Assembly (NCBI GenBank): GCA_020975725.1
Contig: QXJR01000014.1
Location: 558,001 to 622,000, forward strand
Direction: 5' to 3'
Source of the DNA: Picocystis sp. L7
Taxonomy: Eukaryota > Chlorophyta > Picocystophyceae > Picocystales > Picocystaceae
Length of the DNA: 64,000 nt
The notes under the pieces were generated by a model. The model was not told where the DNA came from, did no database searches, and was given only the letters and a program-made list of their open reading frames with translations. The first letter of the stretch is position 1. Each line of letters starts with the position of its first letter. Of this stretch, positions 53,950-63,977 are shown piece by piece. A program made the translations under genes and the position numbers.

Positions 53950-56517
53950 TTATGCAAAGCTTGAAGGGACATGGTCAAACGAAGGAACGCATGCACCATC
54001 ATTCGCCCACTCCATGATCATGGGAAGTGGCTTTTCGTCATCAGGAATAGTTCCATCACCAGTAAAAAGATCAGAGACATCCATGGCTGCATTTTCGTCA
54101 AAGTAGTTGAAAGGGATAAGCGTAAATCCTGCTTTGTTTCCATGGGTCGTTGGCGTCACAGGAGCATCCTCGGAGTGTGGAATGTGGTACGTACCACTCG
54201 TAACCCAAAGCACAAGATCCTCACCAACAATATTTTCGTCATTCAAGTACGAGTCAAAGTTGAGTGCAGGTGCACCTGGGAAAATGTCATCCTGTTCCAT
54301 CGAAGATGTCCACTCGTCATCGCTGTATTTGGTCACAGCAAGGTTGTACTTTGTCCAAGCAAAGCTGGCAAGAGCAGGGTCATCATGAGGATACACTTGG
54401 TGATGTGGGGTCGCATGGACAGCATACCCGCGAGGAGTTCCCCAACTGTTTGTCTTGTCAGTGCTCTGAACGACAAACTTCATCGGCGTAGCAGGGTTCA
54501 TGTTCATACCAAACTCAGTCTGACGGATCATTTTGTCCAACTTCTTCGAGGTCCAAAGTCGGTTGGCATTGTCATTGAATCTCCAAGGGACCACATAATC
54601 CATCTCAATTTGATTCGAGGTGCCACCAACATCAAGGTCCACTTTCCAGTTCATTGTGTGATCATGAAGGGCACTTCCCATTCCATCATGGGCTTGGTTG
54701 CCCCACACTTGAGACACAGTCGGTATGTAGCTGGATCCTTGCATGTATCCTGACAGCACTGCATTGACATGCATGCTTCCATCCAGGTTGAGCTGCATTT
54801 CTTGAATGTAGTCGTAGTTGCCAATGGTCAACTTGGTGCGCATCACCAGGGCTGTGTTCCTAACGCCACCGCCTCCAATACCAGGTCGGAAATCGTGGAT
54901 CAAAAGAGGAAGTGCGGTGTCGTACTCAAAAACACACCATGCACGGCGCCCGGTCCTGCCTCTGCCCCCACCTCCAAGCGCTTGGAAAGCATCAATGAAA
55001 GCAGCATTCAGAGGGCAATCAATACCAGGAACCATCTCAGATCCCCTATAGCCTTGGGCATAGGTAACTCCATCATAGTACTGAGTATGATGCAGGCCAC
55101 TATCATGACCCCCATATGCAGCAAATGCTTCTTGATGAGAGATCTCGTATGCAATTCTCTCTCCCTTGAAAATGATGTTGTACCATTTAGGTCCTCTCTT
55201 GCTTTCTGCAAGCTCAAGCTCCCAACCCATCCAGGTCACCTTGTTTCGATCGATCTTGTACCGGGCACCGTATGGGTCAAAAGAAATGGCAGCCAGAGGC
55301 TTCTCCGGGCTCCTGGATGGACCTGGCCTAGGCTGGAAAGTTGCATAAAGAGCATCATCCTGCGAGTCAAACATTGGAATGGTCCATGACTTCCAAGCTG
55401 AGTTTGCAGGGTCATCCCATGCTTGCAAAACCTCCTCCACAGTGCCATACACAGTTCCCATCAAATTGATTCCGATAAGTTTTGGTCCACCCTCCGCAAG
55501 GGTGTGGAAGTCGAACGTGAGATGGCTCAAGCGGTGCAAATAGCTTCCTTGGAACGCACGAGTGTTGCCCCCATCAACGCCTGGAAGTCTTCTTTCCAGT
55601 CCAAAAGTAGAGAACACATCAAATGTTGACCTATCTCCCTCCTCCGGAACGACAACCTGATGAGGACCAACCTGGCGCAATCCCATGCACTTGGTAGTGC
55701 AGTTGTTTGCCAACTTACTGGCACCCTCATAGATGTGGTTGATGATATCGTAAAGTGGACCATTGACCATTTCGGTAACCATCTCCCTCATTGGTGTGGT
55801 GTGTTCAGCAGCTGTGATACCAAGCACCTGGTGGAAAATTTCCTGTCGCCCTTGGATAACTGGGATTGGCTCCCATGTCGAGGGTGTGGGCAGGTTGACC
55901 TTCACTGCAATTCGAGCAAGGGAACCATCTTCTTTCTCAACGACCATGTCTGCACGTGCCTCTCGGGGAGGAGCAGGCGCACCATCATCCAAGTATGCCA
56001 ATACTTCGGCTTTGGGAGGGCTATACCTCTCAAGCGAGATCAGAGAAGAAAACTTGTTCGGCGCCAGCGCACCTGCTTCGTCCTGAGCCAAGAGATAGTC
56101 TCGTACGGCATTGTATTCTTCCATGGTAAGACTCTCAAAGAAGTTGGGCGTGGAAGACATGCAGCTTTCTCTGTCGGGCTGGTCCAATGCGCTGCAGGGA
56201 TCTGAGGCTGCACATGCCACCTCTGGTGTCACTGGAGAGGGTGATGGTCCAGGCGTGGGAGATGGTGATGGTCCAGGCGTGGGAGATGGCGATGGTCCAG
56301 GCGTGGGAGATGGCGATGGTCCAGGCGTGGGAGATGGCGATGGTCCAGGCGTGGGAGATGGCGATGGGCTGGAGTCAGATCCATTCCAAATTGCTGAACC
56401 AATACCGATGCCAATGCCAATGCCCATCACAAGTCCAACGACAATCAGCAGAAAGATCTTGAGGGGGGATGTCTTGGCAGGAGGAGGGGGTCCTCCATTT
56501 TCCATGTCTGCACCCAT
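53950..56517 (-). CDS. Membrane-anchored copper amine oxidase with Ser/Pro repeat stalk
   Basis: 855 residues. The cytosolic N-terminus is short. One transmembrane segment at about residues 20-43 (IFLLIVVGLVMGIGIG...) leads to a stalk of five PSPSPTPG units, then the amine oxidase. The cofactor tyrosine is Tyr568 in IGNYDYIQEM, and a copper His pair lies at 618 and 620 (LHDHTMNW). The catalytic domain should lie outside the cytosol (type II topology), as in animal AOC3. It shares little sequence with the other amine oxidase 6 kb away, so the two are old paralogues or separately acquired, not a recent duplication. No intron. Confidence 0.9.
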   Translation of the reverse strand: MGADMENGGPPPPAKTSPLKIFLLIVVGLVMGIGIGIGIGSAIWNGSDSSPSPSPTPGPSPSPTPGPSPSPTPGPSPSPTPGPSPSPTPGPSPSPVTPEVACAASDPCSALDQPDRESCMSSTPNFFESLTMEEYNAVRDYLLAQDEAGALAPNKFSSLISLERYSPPKAEVLAYLDDGAPAPPREARADMVVEKEDGSLARIAVKVNLPTPSTWEPIPVIQGRQEIFHQVLGITAAEHTTPMREMVTEMVNGPLYDIINHIYEGASKLANNCTTKCMGLRQVGPHQVVVPEEGDRSTFDVFSTFGLERRLPGVDGGNTRAFQGSYLHRLSHLTFDFHTLAEGGPKLIGINLMGTVYGTVEEVLQAWDDPANSAWKSWTIPMFDSQDDALYATFQPRPGPSRSPEKPLAAISFDPYGARYKIDRNKVTWMGWELELAESKRGPKWYNIIFKGERIAYEISHQEAFAAYGGHDSGLHHTQYYDGVTYAQGYRGSEMVPGIDCPLNAAFIDAFQALGGGGRGRTGRRAWCVFEYDTALPLLIHDFRPGIGGGGVRNTALVMRTKLTIGNYDYIQEMQLNLDGSMHVNAVLSGYMQGSSYIPTVSQVWGNQAHDGMGSALHDHTMNWKVDLDVGGTSNQIEMDYVVPWRFNDNANRLWTSKKLDKMIRQTEFGMNMNPATPMKFVVQSTDKTNSWGTPRGYAVHATPHHQVYPHDDPALASFAWTKYNLAVTKYSDDEWTSSMEQDDIFPGAPALNFDSYLNDENIVGEDLVLWVTSGTYHIPHSEDAPVTPTTHGNKAGFTLIPFNYFDENAAMDVSDLFTGDGTIPDDEKPLPMIMEWANDGACVPSFDHVPSSFA
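56246..56365 (+). repeat. Five 24-bp tandem repeats inside amine oxidase stalk
   Basis: Five contiguous 24-bp units beginning GGTCCAGGCGTGGGAGATGG at 56246, 56270, 56294, 56318 and 56342. The first differs at one base. On the minus strand each codes for one PSPSPTPG unit. Nearly identical copies suggest recent slippage, so length may vary between strains. Confidence 0.95.
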
Positions 56518-57180
56518 GTTGCCAGGGTCGTCGACTGCGAACTGTACAGCCGGTGACCTCGGAGGCGCCGCTGCTGCACGTCGGCTGGCCTGGGTGGAGA
56601 AGAAGTGAGGAGCTTGTTCGCTCCAGCGTCAATAAATAGCTCCTCCGGACCACCTTTGCCGCCGGCCCGTGCCCTCACGTGACACCCACGTGAACGGAGC
56701 ATGCGCTGTCATGTGGCCCTCGCTCCCCTTCACTCATTGATTGTGGAGGTCGGGGGGTACGGATACTTGGGTGTGAGTTCGCTCGAGCTACCTCAGCGGA
56801 TGTGTTCCCATGGCATCAAACGATGCTTGACCCTGGTGCAGAGGGCCACAGCTTTCCAATCGATCCGCGCGCCCTCGATCAAGTCCATCGAAACCGAGTT
56901 CTGGGAGTTTCGTCACCCCAGTTTCACCCGGTCCATCGAAAAAGTCACCCCGAAAGGGTGACGAAACTCCGGGATCGACTTCTCCTTTCGACCCAAAATC
57001 CCTCTGTTTCTCACTCAGGTTCGAAGGGATCCGGATATCCGGGTAGTTTTATCACCCTCGTGGGGTGACGAAATCCTCACAACGAACGGGACGTGCACGG
57101 CCACCATCACCAAGGAAGAGCGACCGAACGAGCAACTCTCTCGCGTGCCGACGGGGCGGACGACCACACCGGGGCAACAA
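56518..57180. other. Region upstream of amine oxidase and recombinase, with inverted repeat
   Basis: The first 180 bp is the amine oxidase leader. From about 56900 it holds the repeated GGGTGACG motifs and hairpins listed separately, probably the left end of the recombinase element. No gene. Confidence 0.5.
56904..56970. repeat. 15-bp inverted repeat containing GGGTGACG, left of recombinase gene
   Basis: GGAGTTTCGTCACCC at 56904-56918 is the exact reverse complement of GGGTGACGAAACTCC at 56956-56970, with a 37-bp spacer. Inside it, GTCACCC at 56944-56950 and GGGTGAC at 56956-56962 form a second small hairpin. Another copy, TGGGGTGACGAAAT, lies at 57061-57074. Candidate end or recombination site of the element. 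Confidence 0.8.
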
Positions 57181-59379
57181 ATGGCGCATGCACCACGGAT
57201 GGAAGAGGAAAGCGAGTGTGTGGATCCGGTGCTCGAGTGTTTGGGTGAAGAAGATGAGGTTTTTAATTTGGTGGAGGAGCTCCAAGGGAGCACGATGATG
57301 CGCACGAGAGACCGATACAAGTCATCGACCAGCATGTTCTTACTTCATTTGTACCATCGTAACCACCCGGCTCTCAATCCTGCTTTCGCTCAAGAGATGA
57401 AGAAAGTGTTGGAGGGCCCGCGCCCTCGTGGAAGGTGCACGGACGGGACCTTGATACGGGATCTCCTTCCAGGGTATAGTCAATCGAGACCATTGGAACC
57501 TTTACTTTGGGAAAGAGTGACTCCTGAAGTTATCCTAGCACCAATTGCCAACCTACGAAGAGAGAATTCGAAAACGTCCGATAGCAAAATCAATGCATAC
57601 AGGGCTGCCATCCACCTACTTTTCAAGGACTTTGAAAAAACAAGTGTGTGGCAAACCATAGCACCAACGGTGAGCACAATCATCAATGGATGGAAAAAGC
57701 GGATAGCAAGAAAGAGGAAGGAAGATGGAGTGGAAGTGGAGAGGGGAATGACTGCCCTACCATTCAAGCTCTATGCTCTCATTTGCAAACAACTTGCCCA
57801 ACATAAACTCACGGGGCCATTTGCTTGGTGCTATGCAACTTTGCTTTGGAATCTTATGTGCCGAAGCGACAACATATCTTACATCAACTTGGGTCACATC
57901 AAGTGCAAAGATGACCATCTCTTGATGTACTTTGCGCATTCAAAGACCGATCAAGAGGGAAAGCTTGCTAAATATCCGAGGGCAGTATATGCGAACCCAT
58001 TGGAACCGTGGATATGTCCTGTCACTGCCCTTGGCGTCTACTTGATTTGCATTTCCGCATGTGTGGGAGGGCCGTCGACGGGAGTGCCCTTGTTCCAAGG
58101 CAACCAAGAGGATTGTGCACGGCGCTTTAGAGCATGTTTGAGCTCAGAGGTGAAGCGACTTAGCGCGAGGCTAGAAGAGCTTGGGCTCATCGAGGAAAAC
58201 ATAGGCACCCACTCATTTAGGAAAGGTGCCGCGACATACGCAAGTGCAGGGGGGACCGCATGCCCCTCGAGTTCCTCCATTTCCCTTCGTGCAGGTTGGA
58301 GCCAGCCCGGTGTGGAGGACACGTATCGCCGATTTGATGCTGCGGGGGACGAGCACGTTGGTCGTGTTGTCACCGGGCTTCGGATGCATCACGAAGAATT
58401 GGCATTGTTACCCCCAACTTTTGTGCCCTCGGCAAGTGAAGAGCAAGAATTTATCATGGAATGCGCCCGTGAATGCATGGACGTGACGAAAGTCAACCCT
58501 GGGGTTGCATGGACATGCCTTGCTAGTGTCATCTACCACCTTGACACGTTGAAAAGCACCCTACCATCATGCCACAAATTGTGGTCCGATCGGGTCCTAA
58601 GCGATGCATCAAGATGTGCACGGCTCCAAGCATTGCTTTTTTGCGGCTACGAAGACGAAGCCATAGCCCAACAACACAATTTGTGCACAACGGGGGTCCC
58701 CCCTCATTGCTCTCTTCTCCATTCTCTTCAACAAGTGAAGGGAGAAGTGGCCAAGCTCATTCCAAGTGTGGAAGAACAAATTGGGCGATTGCCATTGATC
58801 CTTCAAACGGCCTTGGATGAGGCGGTTGAGGCTGGAAGAATCGAAGGAGCACCCATCACCACCGCCAACTTGGAGCGCACAATCATGAGGGTCCTTGACG
58901 GTACCGGCATTCAAGACATCCGAAGATTGCTCATTGAAGGTCAAAATGCATTACCAACAGAGGAAACTCGTCAAGCACAACTCCAAACCTTGTCTGATTT
59001 TGGGCTGTGTCCAATGGCACCACTGCCTTCCAACTTCATGGTGCCCAACATGACCATGAGGAAAGCATGGCAACATTGGACAAGTGGTGATGAAAGGACA
59101 TGCCGTCGTCCGTGGCGTTCCATCCTGCCAGCTGAGATAACTGATCGGAAAGCCCGTGATCGCCTGAAGCGCTACAGAAAGATTATGCTTGCTGCACAGG
59201 ATGTACTTCCACACGGCGTGTGGAAGGAAACTGCCACCTTCCAAGATTACGATGCCATGTTCGATCGAGTCAAGGCAAACTTTGAGTTCACCAGCGGCAC
59301 GAGTCTCAAACGCCGGCATGGTGAGCTAAGCTGGGACACTGTTCTTCGGCTCAAATACAAGCATTCTAGGGGCAACTGA
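57181..59379 (+). mobile_element. Crypton-type tyrosine recombinase gene, apparently intact
   Basis: 732-residue uninterrupted frame from ATG to stop. It has a full tyrosine-recombinase active site: Arg228 (LMCRSDN), Lys255 (HSKTDQ), His344 and Arg347 (THSFRKGAATYAS), Trp373 (AGWSQPG) and nucleophile Tyr382 (VEDTYRRF). An N-terminal core-binding helical part precedes it. Residues about 620-700 (MTMRKAWQHWTSG...RRPWRSILP...RDRLKRYRKIM) resemble the GCR1_C-type DNA-binding domain paired with the recombinase in Crypton DNA transposons. No reverse transcriptase, RNase H or capsid-like gene lies nearby, which argues against a DIRS element. Cryptons move through a circular intermediate by site-specific recombination. 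All catalytic residues are present and no stop is seen, so it is either young or kept for a host function. Confidence 0.85.
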
Positions 59380-59434
59380 TTTGCAGCAGCACCCTTGTTG
59401 TAATGCAGTGTGTCCACCACCCGCCGCTCTATGA

Positions 59435-59489
59435 ACATCCGTTGAGAAGGCGCGGTTCGACGCTACCCACGCACCTTCTCAACGGATGT
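59435..59489. repeat. 16-bp perfect inverted repeat 55 bp after recombinase stop
   Basis: ACATCCGTTGAGAAGG at 59435-59450 is the exact reverse complement of CCTTCTCAACGGATGT at 59474-59489. Three more pairs form inside after one mismatch, leaving a loop of about 15 nt. In RNA this is a strong hairpin in the recombinase 3' region; in DNA it is a candidate protein-binding site. Confidence 0.9.
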
Positions 59490-59942
59490 CCCTGGCGCGT
59501 GAAGAGACAAACCCGCATCCACACGTGTCCACGCCACCGTTCGCACTATTTTCCGTTCCATCCACGAAGGTCCAGGCCTGTAGGATCCTTCTCACGGCTC
59601 CGCGGATCCATCGCCTCGCTTCCTCCTCGCCAAGCTCCGAACGCCGCTCTCCATCCACGCCGCTCTTTCTCCCCGCTCGTTGATGCTCTCGGAAGGTGTA
59701 TGCGACCCTCACGTGCCCGCACGGACGCGACGACGAAGATTCTGCCGGCACGCTGCGATCGTTCCGTCGTCCCGTTCGTCCTTGGCTCGATCTGCAGCCC
59801 TGTTCGCACGCACCTCGCCAGTTTCGGTTGTACGAATGGCTCCCGGACCGAATTTCACGTCCGATCGCAGTCGATCGGTTGACCGGACGAGACCCGGAAA
59901 TCACCCGGTTCGATCGGGGCTTGATTGGAGGGGGATTTGACA

Positions 59943-59969
59943 GGGGTGACGCTGGGGTGACGAAATTCC
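59943..59969 (+). repeat. Tandem GGGGTGACG and direct repeat of the left-hand motif
   Basis: Two copies of GGGGTGACG at 59943-59951 and 59954-59962. The second continues as GGGTGACGAAATTCC (59955-59969), 14 of 15 identical to the left copy at 56956-56970 and in the same orientation. The copies bracket the recombinase gene, 3.0 kb apart. Confidence 0.75.
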
Positions 59970-60610
59970 GTGAAGAGGAGATCGGTAGGAAGAGAACCGT
60001 TATCCACACCCACGTGGGCCCGACTTTCTTCCTCCGACGATCGGGTGGCCGAGGGGAAAGGTCCCAAGACGTTCTCACATGGCCACGAGTCCCAGGTGGG
60101 CATGGGGCAGAGGTCGTCGATCCAACGAGCGATGGGTGGATCTCTCGTCCATTCCTATCCGGGACCCCGCCCCACCCGTACCTTGACCGCCCCGTCGGAT
60201 CGGATCCGTTCCGTACTGGGGTCGCACCGACGAACGGTCCAGAGTCCGTTTCCCACATGGGATCACGTGCGCGAAGGGTTCGAGACGGGGCGAACAGGCT
60301 GTCCACCGGGGCGAGCCCTCCTTCCGTACTTTTCCCCTCCCTGGTACGTGGGGCGGTCGATCCCCGGATCCCGAGGTGAAACCACCCTTCGCGAAACCTC
60401 GAACCTCCAGGTCTACTCGTGGATCATGTGCCCCTCTGGAAGGATGCACGTGGATCCCCTCTAAAACGGTTCTCTTGGACTCGATCCCTCCCATCTCCTC
60501 CCAGGACCCTGGGAGGGGGGGGACGTACTGGGGTCGAACTTCAGGGTCGCGTCCTGGATCCCAACTTTCCACACGAAAACCCCGCAGATGAAAGCTATCG
60601 GCGTTGGCGA

Positions 60611-61191
60611 ATGATTTCAAGTCAAGAAAGAAACGCTCGAACGAGTGACGTGGGCGCTTACCTGGGGAAGGTATGCCTGCACCATGGTCGCGAGACCACC
60701 CACGTATCCGAACGCATCGTGTGAAAAAGGCAGAAGCAGATTCGAAGCCTGGAGATGAGACGAGCCCGACGCCACCTTGCGAGTTGCGGGCAAGGGCTTG
60801 ACCAGAAAAAGGTTGCTTCGCGTGCCAGTGCAGCTGCTCTGTTGGCCGTATTGTCGTGGTGCTGGAAAATCGAGAATATATCGACGGAACTGTCAAGAAG
60901 TGGCGCAACCCATCTGCCGCGCACGACGAACGTTCCTTTTCCTCGGTTCAAAGCAAGGCCAGGCACGATAGATTGGAAGCAACCACCTTGGATCCACGTA
61001 CCCAAGAGCTCGCACGAGTGGAGCAACGCTACTTGGAGTTGACAGGCATTGCAAGCAACGCAGCCTGCAAAGTGCCGCGTGGACCAACCGCTATGTGTTG
61101 GACGCACGGAGGACGGAATGCGGAGAAACATACCATTTGTTGTGGATCGAGAGGAATGCCGTTCTGCTATTTAGAACAGCCCACATGCTAG
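60611..61191 (+). CDS. Possible two-exon gene of unknown function
   Basis: A frame ending at 61191 reads as a credible protein (GRIVVVLENREYIDGTVKKW...RTQELARVEQRYLELTGI...CWTHGG...CCGSRGMPFCYLEQPTC) but has no ATG. A possible 20-codon first exon lies at 60611-60670 (MISSQERNARTSDVGAYLGK) with donor AAG|GTATGC, and acceptor CAG sites lie near 60828-60833. Only the last exon (about 60830-61191) is moderately supported. The C-terminal half has six cysteines, suggesting metal binding or disulfides. No family is recognised. Confidence 0.35.
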
Positions 61192-63531
61192 CATCTGTGA
61201 TGCTTGTACCTGGGAGGGTGAGTCTCTGAAGAACGTGACCCTTATTGAGGTCAAAGGGTATACTGCGTACAATTCCCCTGCTTGGAGGTTGCCATTTAAT
61301 CTCTAAGAAAGCCTCCTAAGCTGTTGGTGATAGAGTTTCACCCCTGTCAACCGTACAGTCAAGGAAGAGTTTATGGCTGTTAAGAGAGTACAGTCTTGGT
61401 TCAATGTAGGCACCGTTTTGATACGGCTATGCACAAGGCAAAGAACATTGCAATGATCTTGAGGTACTAAAACTCCTTTCAGGCACTGTTGCAGGTCAGA
61501 AAGCTTTGACTGGAAGGGTCTCATTACCATTTCTTGCAACAAAGCCAACGAAATTGAAGCAGATCAACAAGAATGGAAACCATCCAAGTAGTATTGACCA
61601 GAACGAAAGGATATCATTTTGCAGTCTAGAAACCAACCTTACGATTGTGCACTGTTCAGAAGTCGGGAATGTTCCCTGCTTTCTCACTCGTTGCCGAAGC
61701 CTAGGCTCATAAGATATGCTGAAATAGGCCCTCTCCTCGAATTCATACCTCAAACATTCTATGATGTTGCACAGAAGCTACACAAACTGCCGCGGGAAGT
61801 GCAGCAACTGCATGGAAGCTTCTTTCTTGACCCGTGAATCTCTAAAAGTGATAGAGCTATCAGGTAGGGCAAGCCATTGAGCCAGATAATCCATGTGACA
61901 GTTCTGAGACGTTGCTGACTTGCGGCAGTTCTAGCTCCTGCTGCCACCATGCACAGCTCAAGACGGCTTGCCCTTGCAGATGTTAACATTGTCTGCAACG
62001 GCACCGTGACGAATCATATCCTTCACTTTTCGTTGTGGTAGATTCTTGTTAAATGGCCAACAGCTTCAGCAGATGAAAATAGCCATCGCAAGGTGGAGCT
62101 GGGTGCCACAGTACAGGCTGGGCCAACATACATTGTCTGGTATAGGTCATTTGATATGCTGCTCCCAGATAACATGTTTTAGATGAGGTTACTCAAGGAC
62201 TAGCCAATTTGCTATCTCCGATTGCTGCTGTTCTGAAGTGCCACATTCACTCTAGACTCATATAAGTTCTTTGATAAAATACTTGAGCTCATTGTGTCAA
62301 TTAATTTGGAGTACACCTCTTGTTGGAACTAGTATGCACATGACCCCATGGACGAGATTAATGCCAATGACAATCCCTTTTGAATTTGATACAGTGAGCG
62401 CTTCCGCCTTGTGTAGATGGCAGAGCATGGTGAAGCATTGTTTCAGACTGGGTGCAATGGTGCTGCCATCATCAATGTATGTGGCACCTGCATTTGCTAC
62501 TAGGGGGGGGTGCCCATGTATAGTACTGGTGTCCCCTGCATGGATCCCAGGGCCTACCAGTACTTTCTTTTGTCGCAACACCCAGATCACGTTATGTATC
62601 TTGATCCAAATGCGATACACTTTACAAAGTCTTGGAAATTCTTTGAAGAATTGTCATCTATAGCAGACATCACATACCTTCGAGATGCACGACAGATCTG
62701 TAGAGTCAACAAATGACCAATTAGAACTTGTTTCAACCAATAACAGGATGGCCCCCAGTTGCTTTATCCTCTGTATCCCAATTCACTGATGTGCACTGCC
62801 TCTGGTCACGACTCGCGAAGAAGCTTGACGCCGTGACCGCATATGGCCGATGCTGTATGTGGATGGAAACCAATGGTGACACTGAGTCTTTGAAGGCTGA
62901 AAGGAAAGGCCAGCAAGCACCACATCTGCACATGGTGACCAAATCTCGGACTCCAGCCAGTGCCCATGCTTGTCTGCTGTTCTCACTTGCAAGTAGCAGC
63001 AGAAACAAAGTATGCCTCATGTGGGATATGTTTGAGTTTGGTTCCACTCCAATGATGTGAACCTCATCACGACGGTAAAACTTCTAGCATTTATCGTGGT
63101 ACCATTGCCATACTATTGGGCATGTGCGCGCACATTCCCGATGCATCCCAAATGGATAATCTACAGTATCCATAGGATAAGTATTCTTCTGGAGTTGCTA
63201 TGGCCACAACGTACACTTCAACTAAAGTCTACTCATTCCAACACTGTTTTATAGGCCTTGCACTTCAAGTGCACAGTATGGTCAGGTGACAGTATTAAAG
63301 ACTATCTGATTCACACAATTCTTCATGGAAGTGCATGTATACACAAATGCTTATCCTAACCGATGGTTTCTGAAACCGAACCATCGTTGTAGCAACCAAC
63401 AAATGGTTGTATTCATTGTCATCGATGCATCGAGTATTCTAGAAGGACCCTTTCATGCCCGTTGGAGTATCTTTGGCGTTTTATTTTCGACATGGGAGAC
63501 TTCTCATGAGATTGGCCGAAGTCAAAAACAA
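61192..63531. other. AT-rich gene-poor region, 2.3 kb
   Basis: No intact gene. Short minus-strand stretches at 61303-61548, 62297-62620 and 62733-63047 faintly recall LTR-retroelement polyprotein, but too weakly to call. If real, it is an old copy broken in many places, with no terminal repeats seen. Confidence 0.3.
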
Positions 63532-63977
63532 TCAAATGCTTTCCTTGGCTACGTTACAAATCCATTGTGTTGGATGGAAAGGAAAAACTAAACTTGCGTC
63601 AACCATGACTCGTCCATAAACCGGTTGGTCATGCAACATCATATTAGACTTGCGTCCGTGGTTGAATGACCCAACACACGTACTCTTGGTGACGAGGGTC
63701 TCGTGGACGGGATTCGCACCCCTTGTACCGGGGTCTTCATCTCTCTCTCTTCTCCCTTGCGTTGAAGGAGCCTCGGCCGGCGTGGGCGGCGAGAACGGAC
63801 GTGCTGGAGCGTCCAGGTGGTTTCTCCTGTTGCGTTGGTCAAGGTCGGAGGAGGAGGCGTGTTGCGCACTTGGCTTGGCAAGTAGAAGAAGTGTATCACA
63901 AAGCAAAGAGGGACCAAGGGTCTACCTCTCTCACCGCCTCTCACTGGCGGTTGGAATTGGGGCAACTGGGGTGCCAT
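63532..63977 (-). CDS. Possible two-exon gene of unknown function near right edge
   Basis: ATG at 63977 opens an 11-codon exon (MAPQLPQFQPP, 63945-63977). A donor GTGAGA follows, then a 71-nt intron and acceptor CCAAG at 63874. Exon 2 from 63873 stays in phase to a stop at 63532, giving about 124 residues rich in Pro, Arg and Asp at first and more ordered later. No family is recognised. Intron length and phase fit others in the window, but there is no homology support, and more exons could exist. Confidence 0.25.

Larger units (their letters stand above)
59380..60610. other. Region downstream of recombinase, with hairpin and repeated motif
   Basis: 1.2 kb, GC-rich, no recognised gene. It holds the 16-bp inverted repeat at 59435-59489 and the GGGTGACG pair at 59943-59969, the latter possibly the right end of the element. 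Overlapping shadow frames only. Confidence 0.45.

Noticed and set aside
57181-59379. DIRS-type retroelement
   Set aside because: The recombinase would fit, but no reverse transcriptase or RNase H frame flanks it and the C-terminal GCR1_C-like domain points to a Crypton.
61303-63047. Faint LTR-retroelement-like (copia-type) stretches on the minus strand
   Set aside because: Only short, scattered resemblance, spacing between the stretches does not fit a normal element, and no terminal repeats or reverse transcriptase part were seen. At best a very old, many-times broken relic.
63690-63730. Minus-strand GGTGCGAATCC resembling a tRNA T-arm
   Set aside because: The T-loop is wrong at the TTC positions and no acceptor, D or anticodon arm is found around it.
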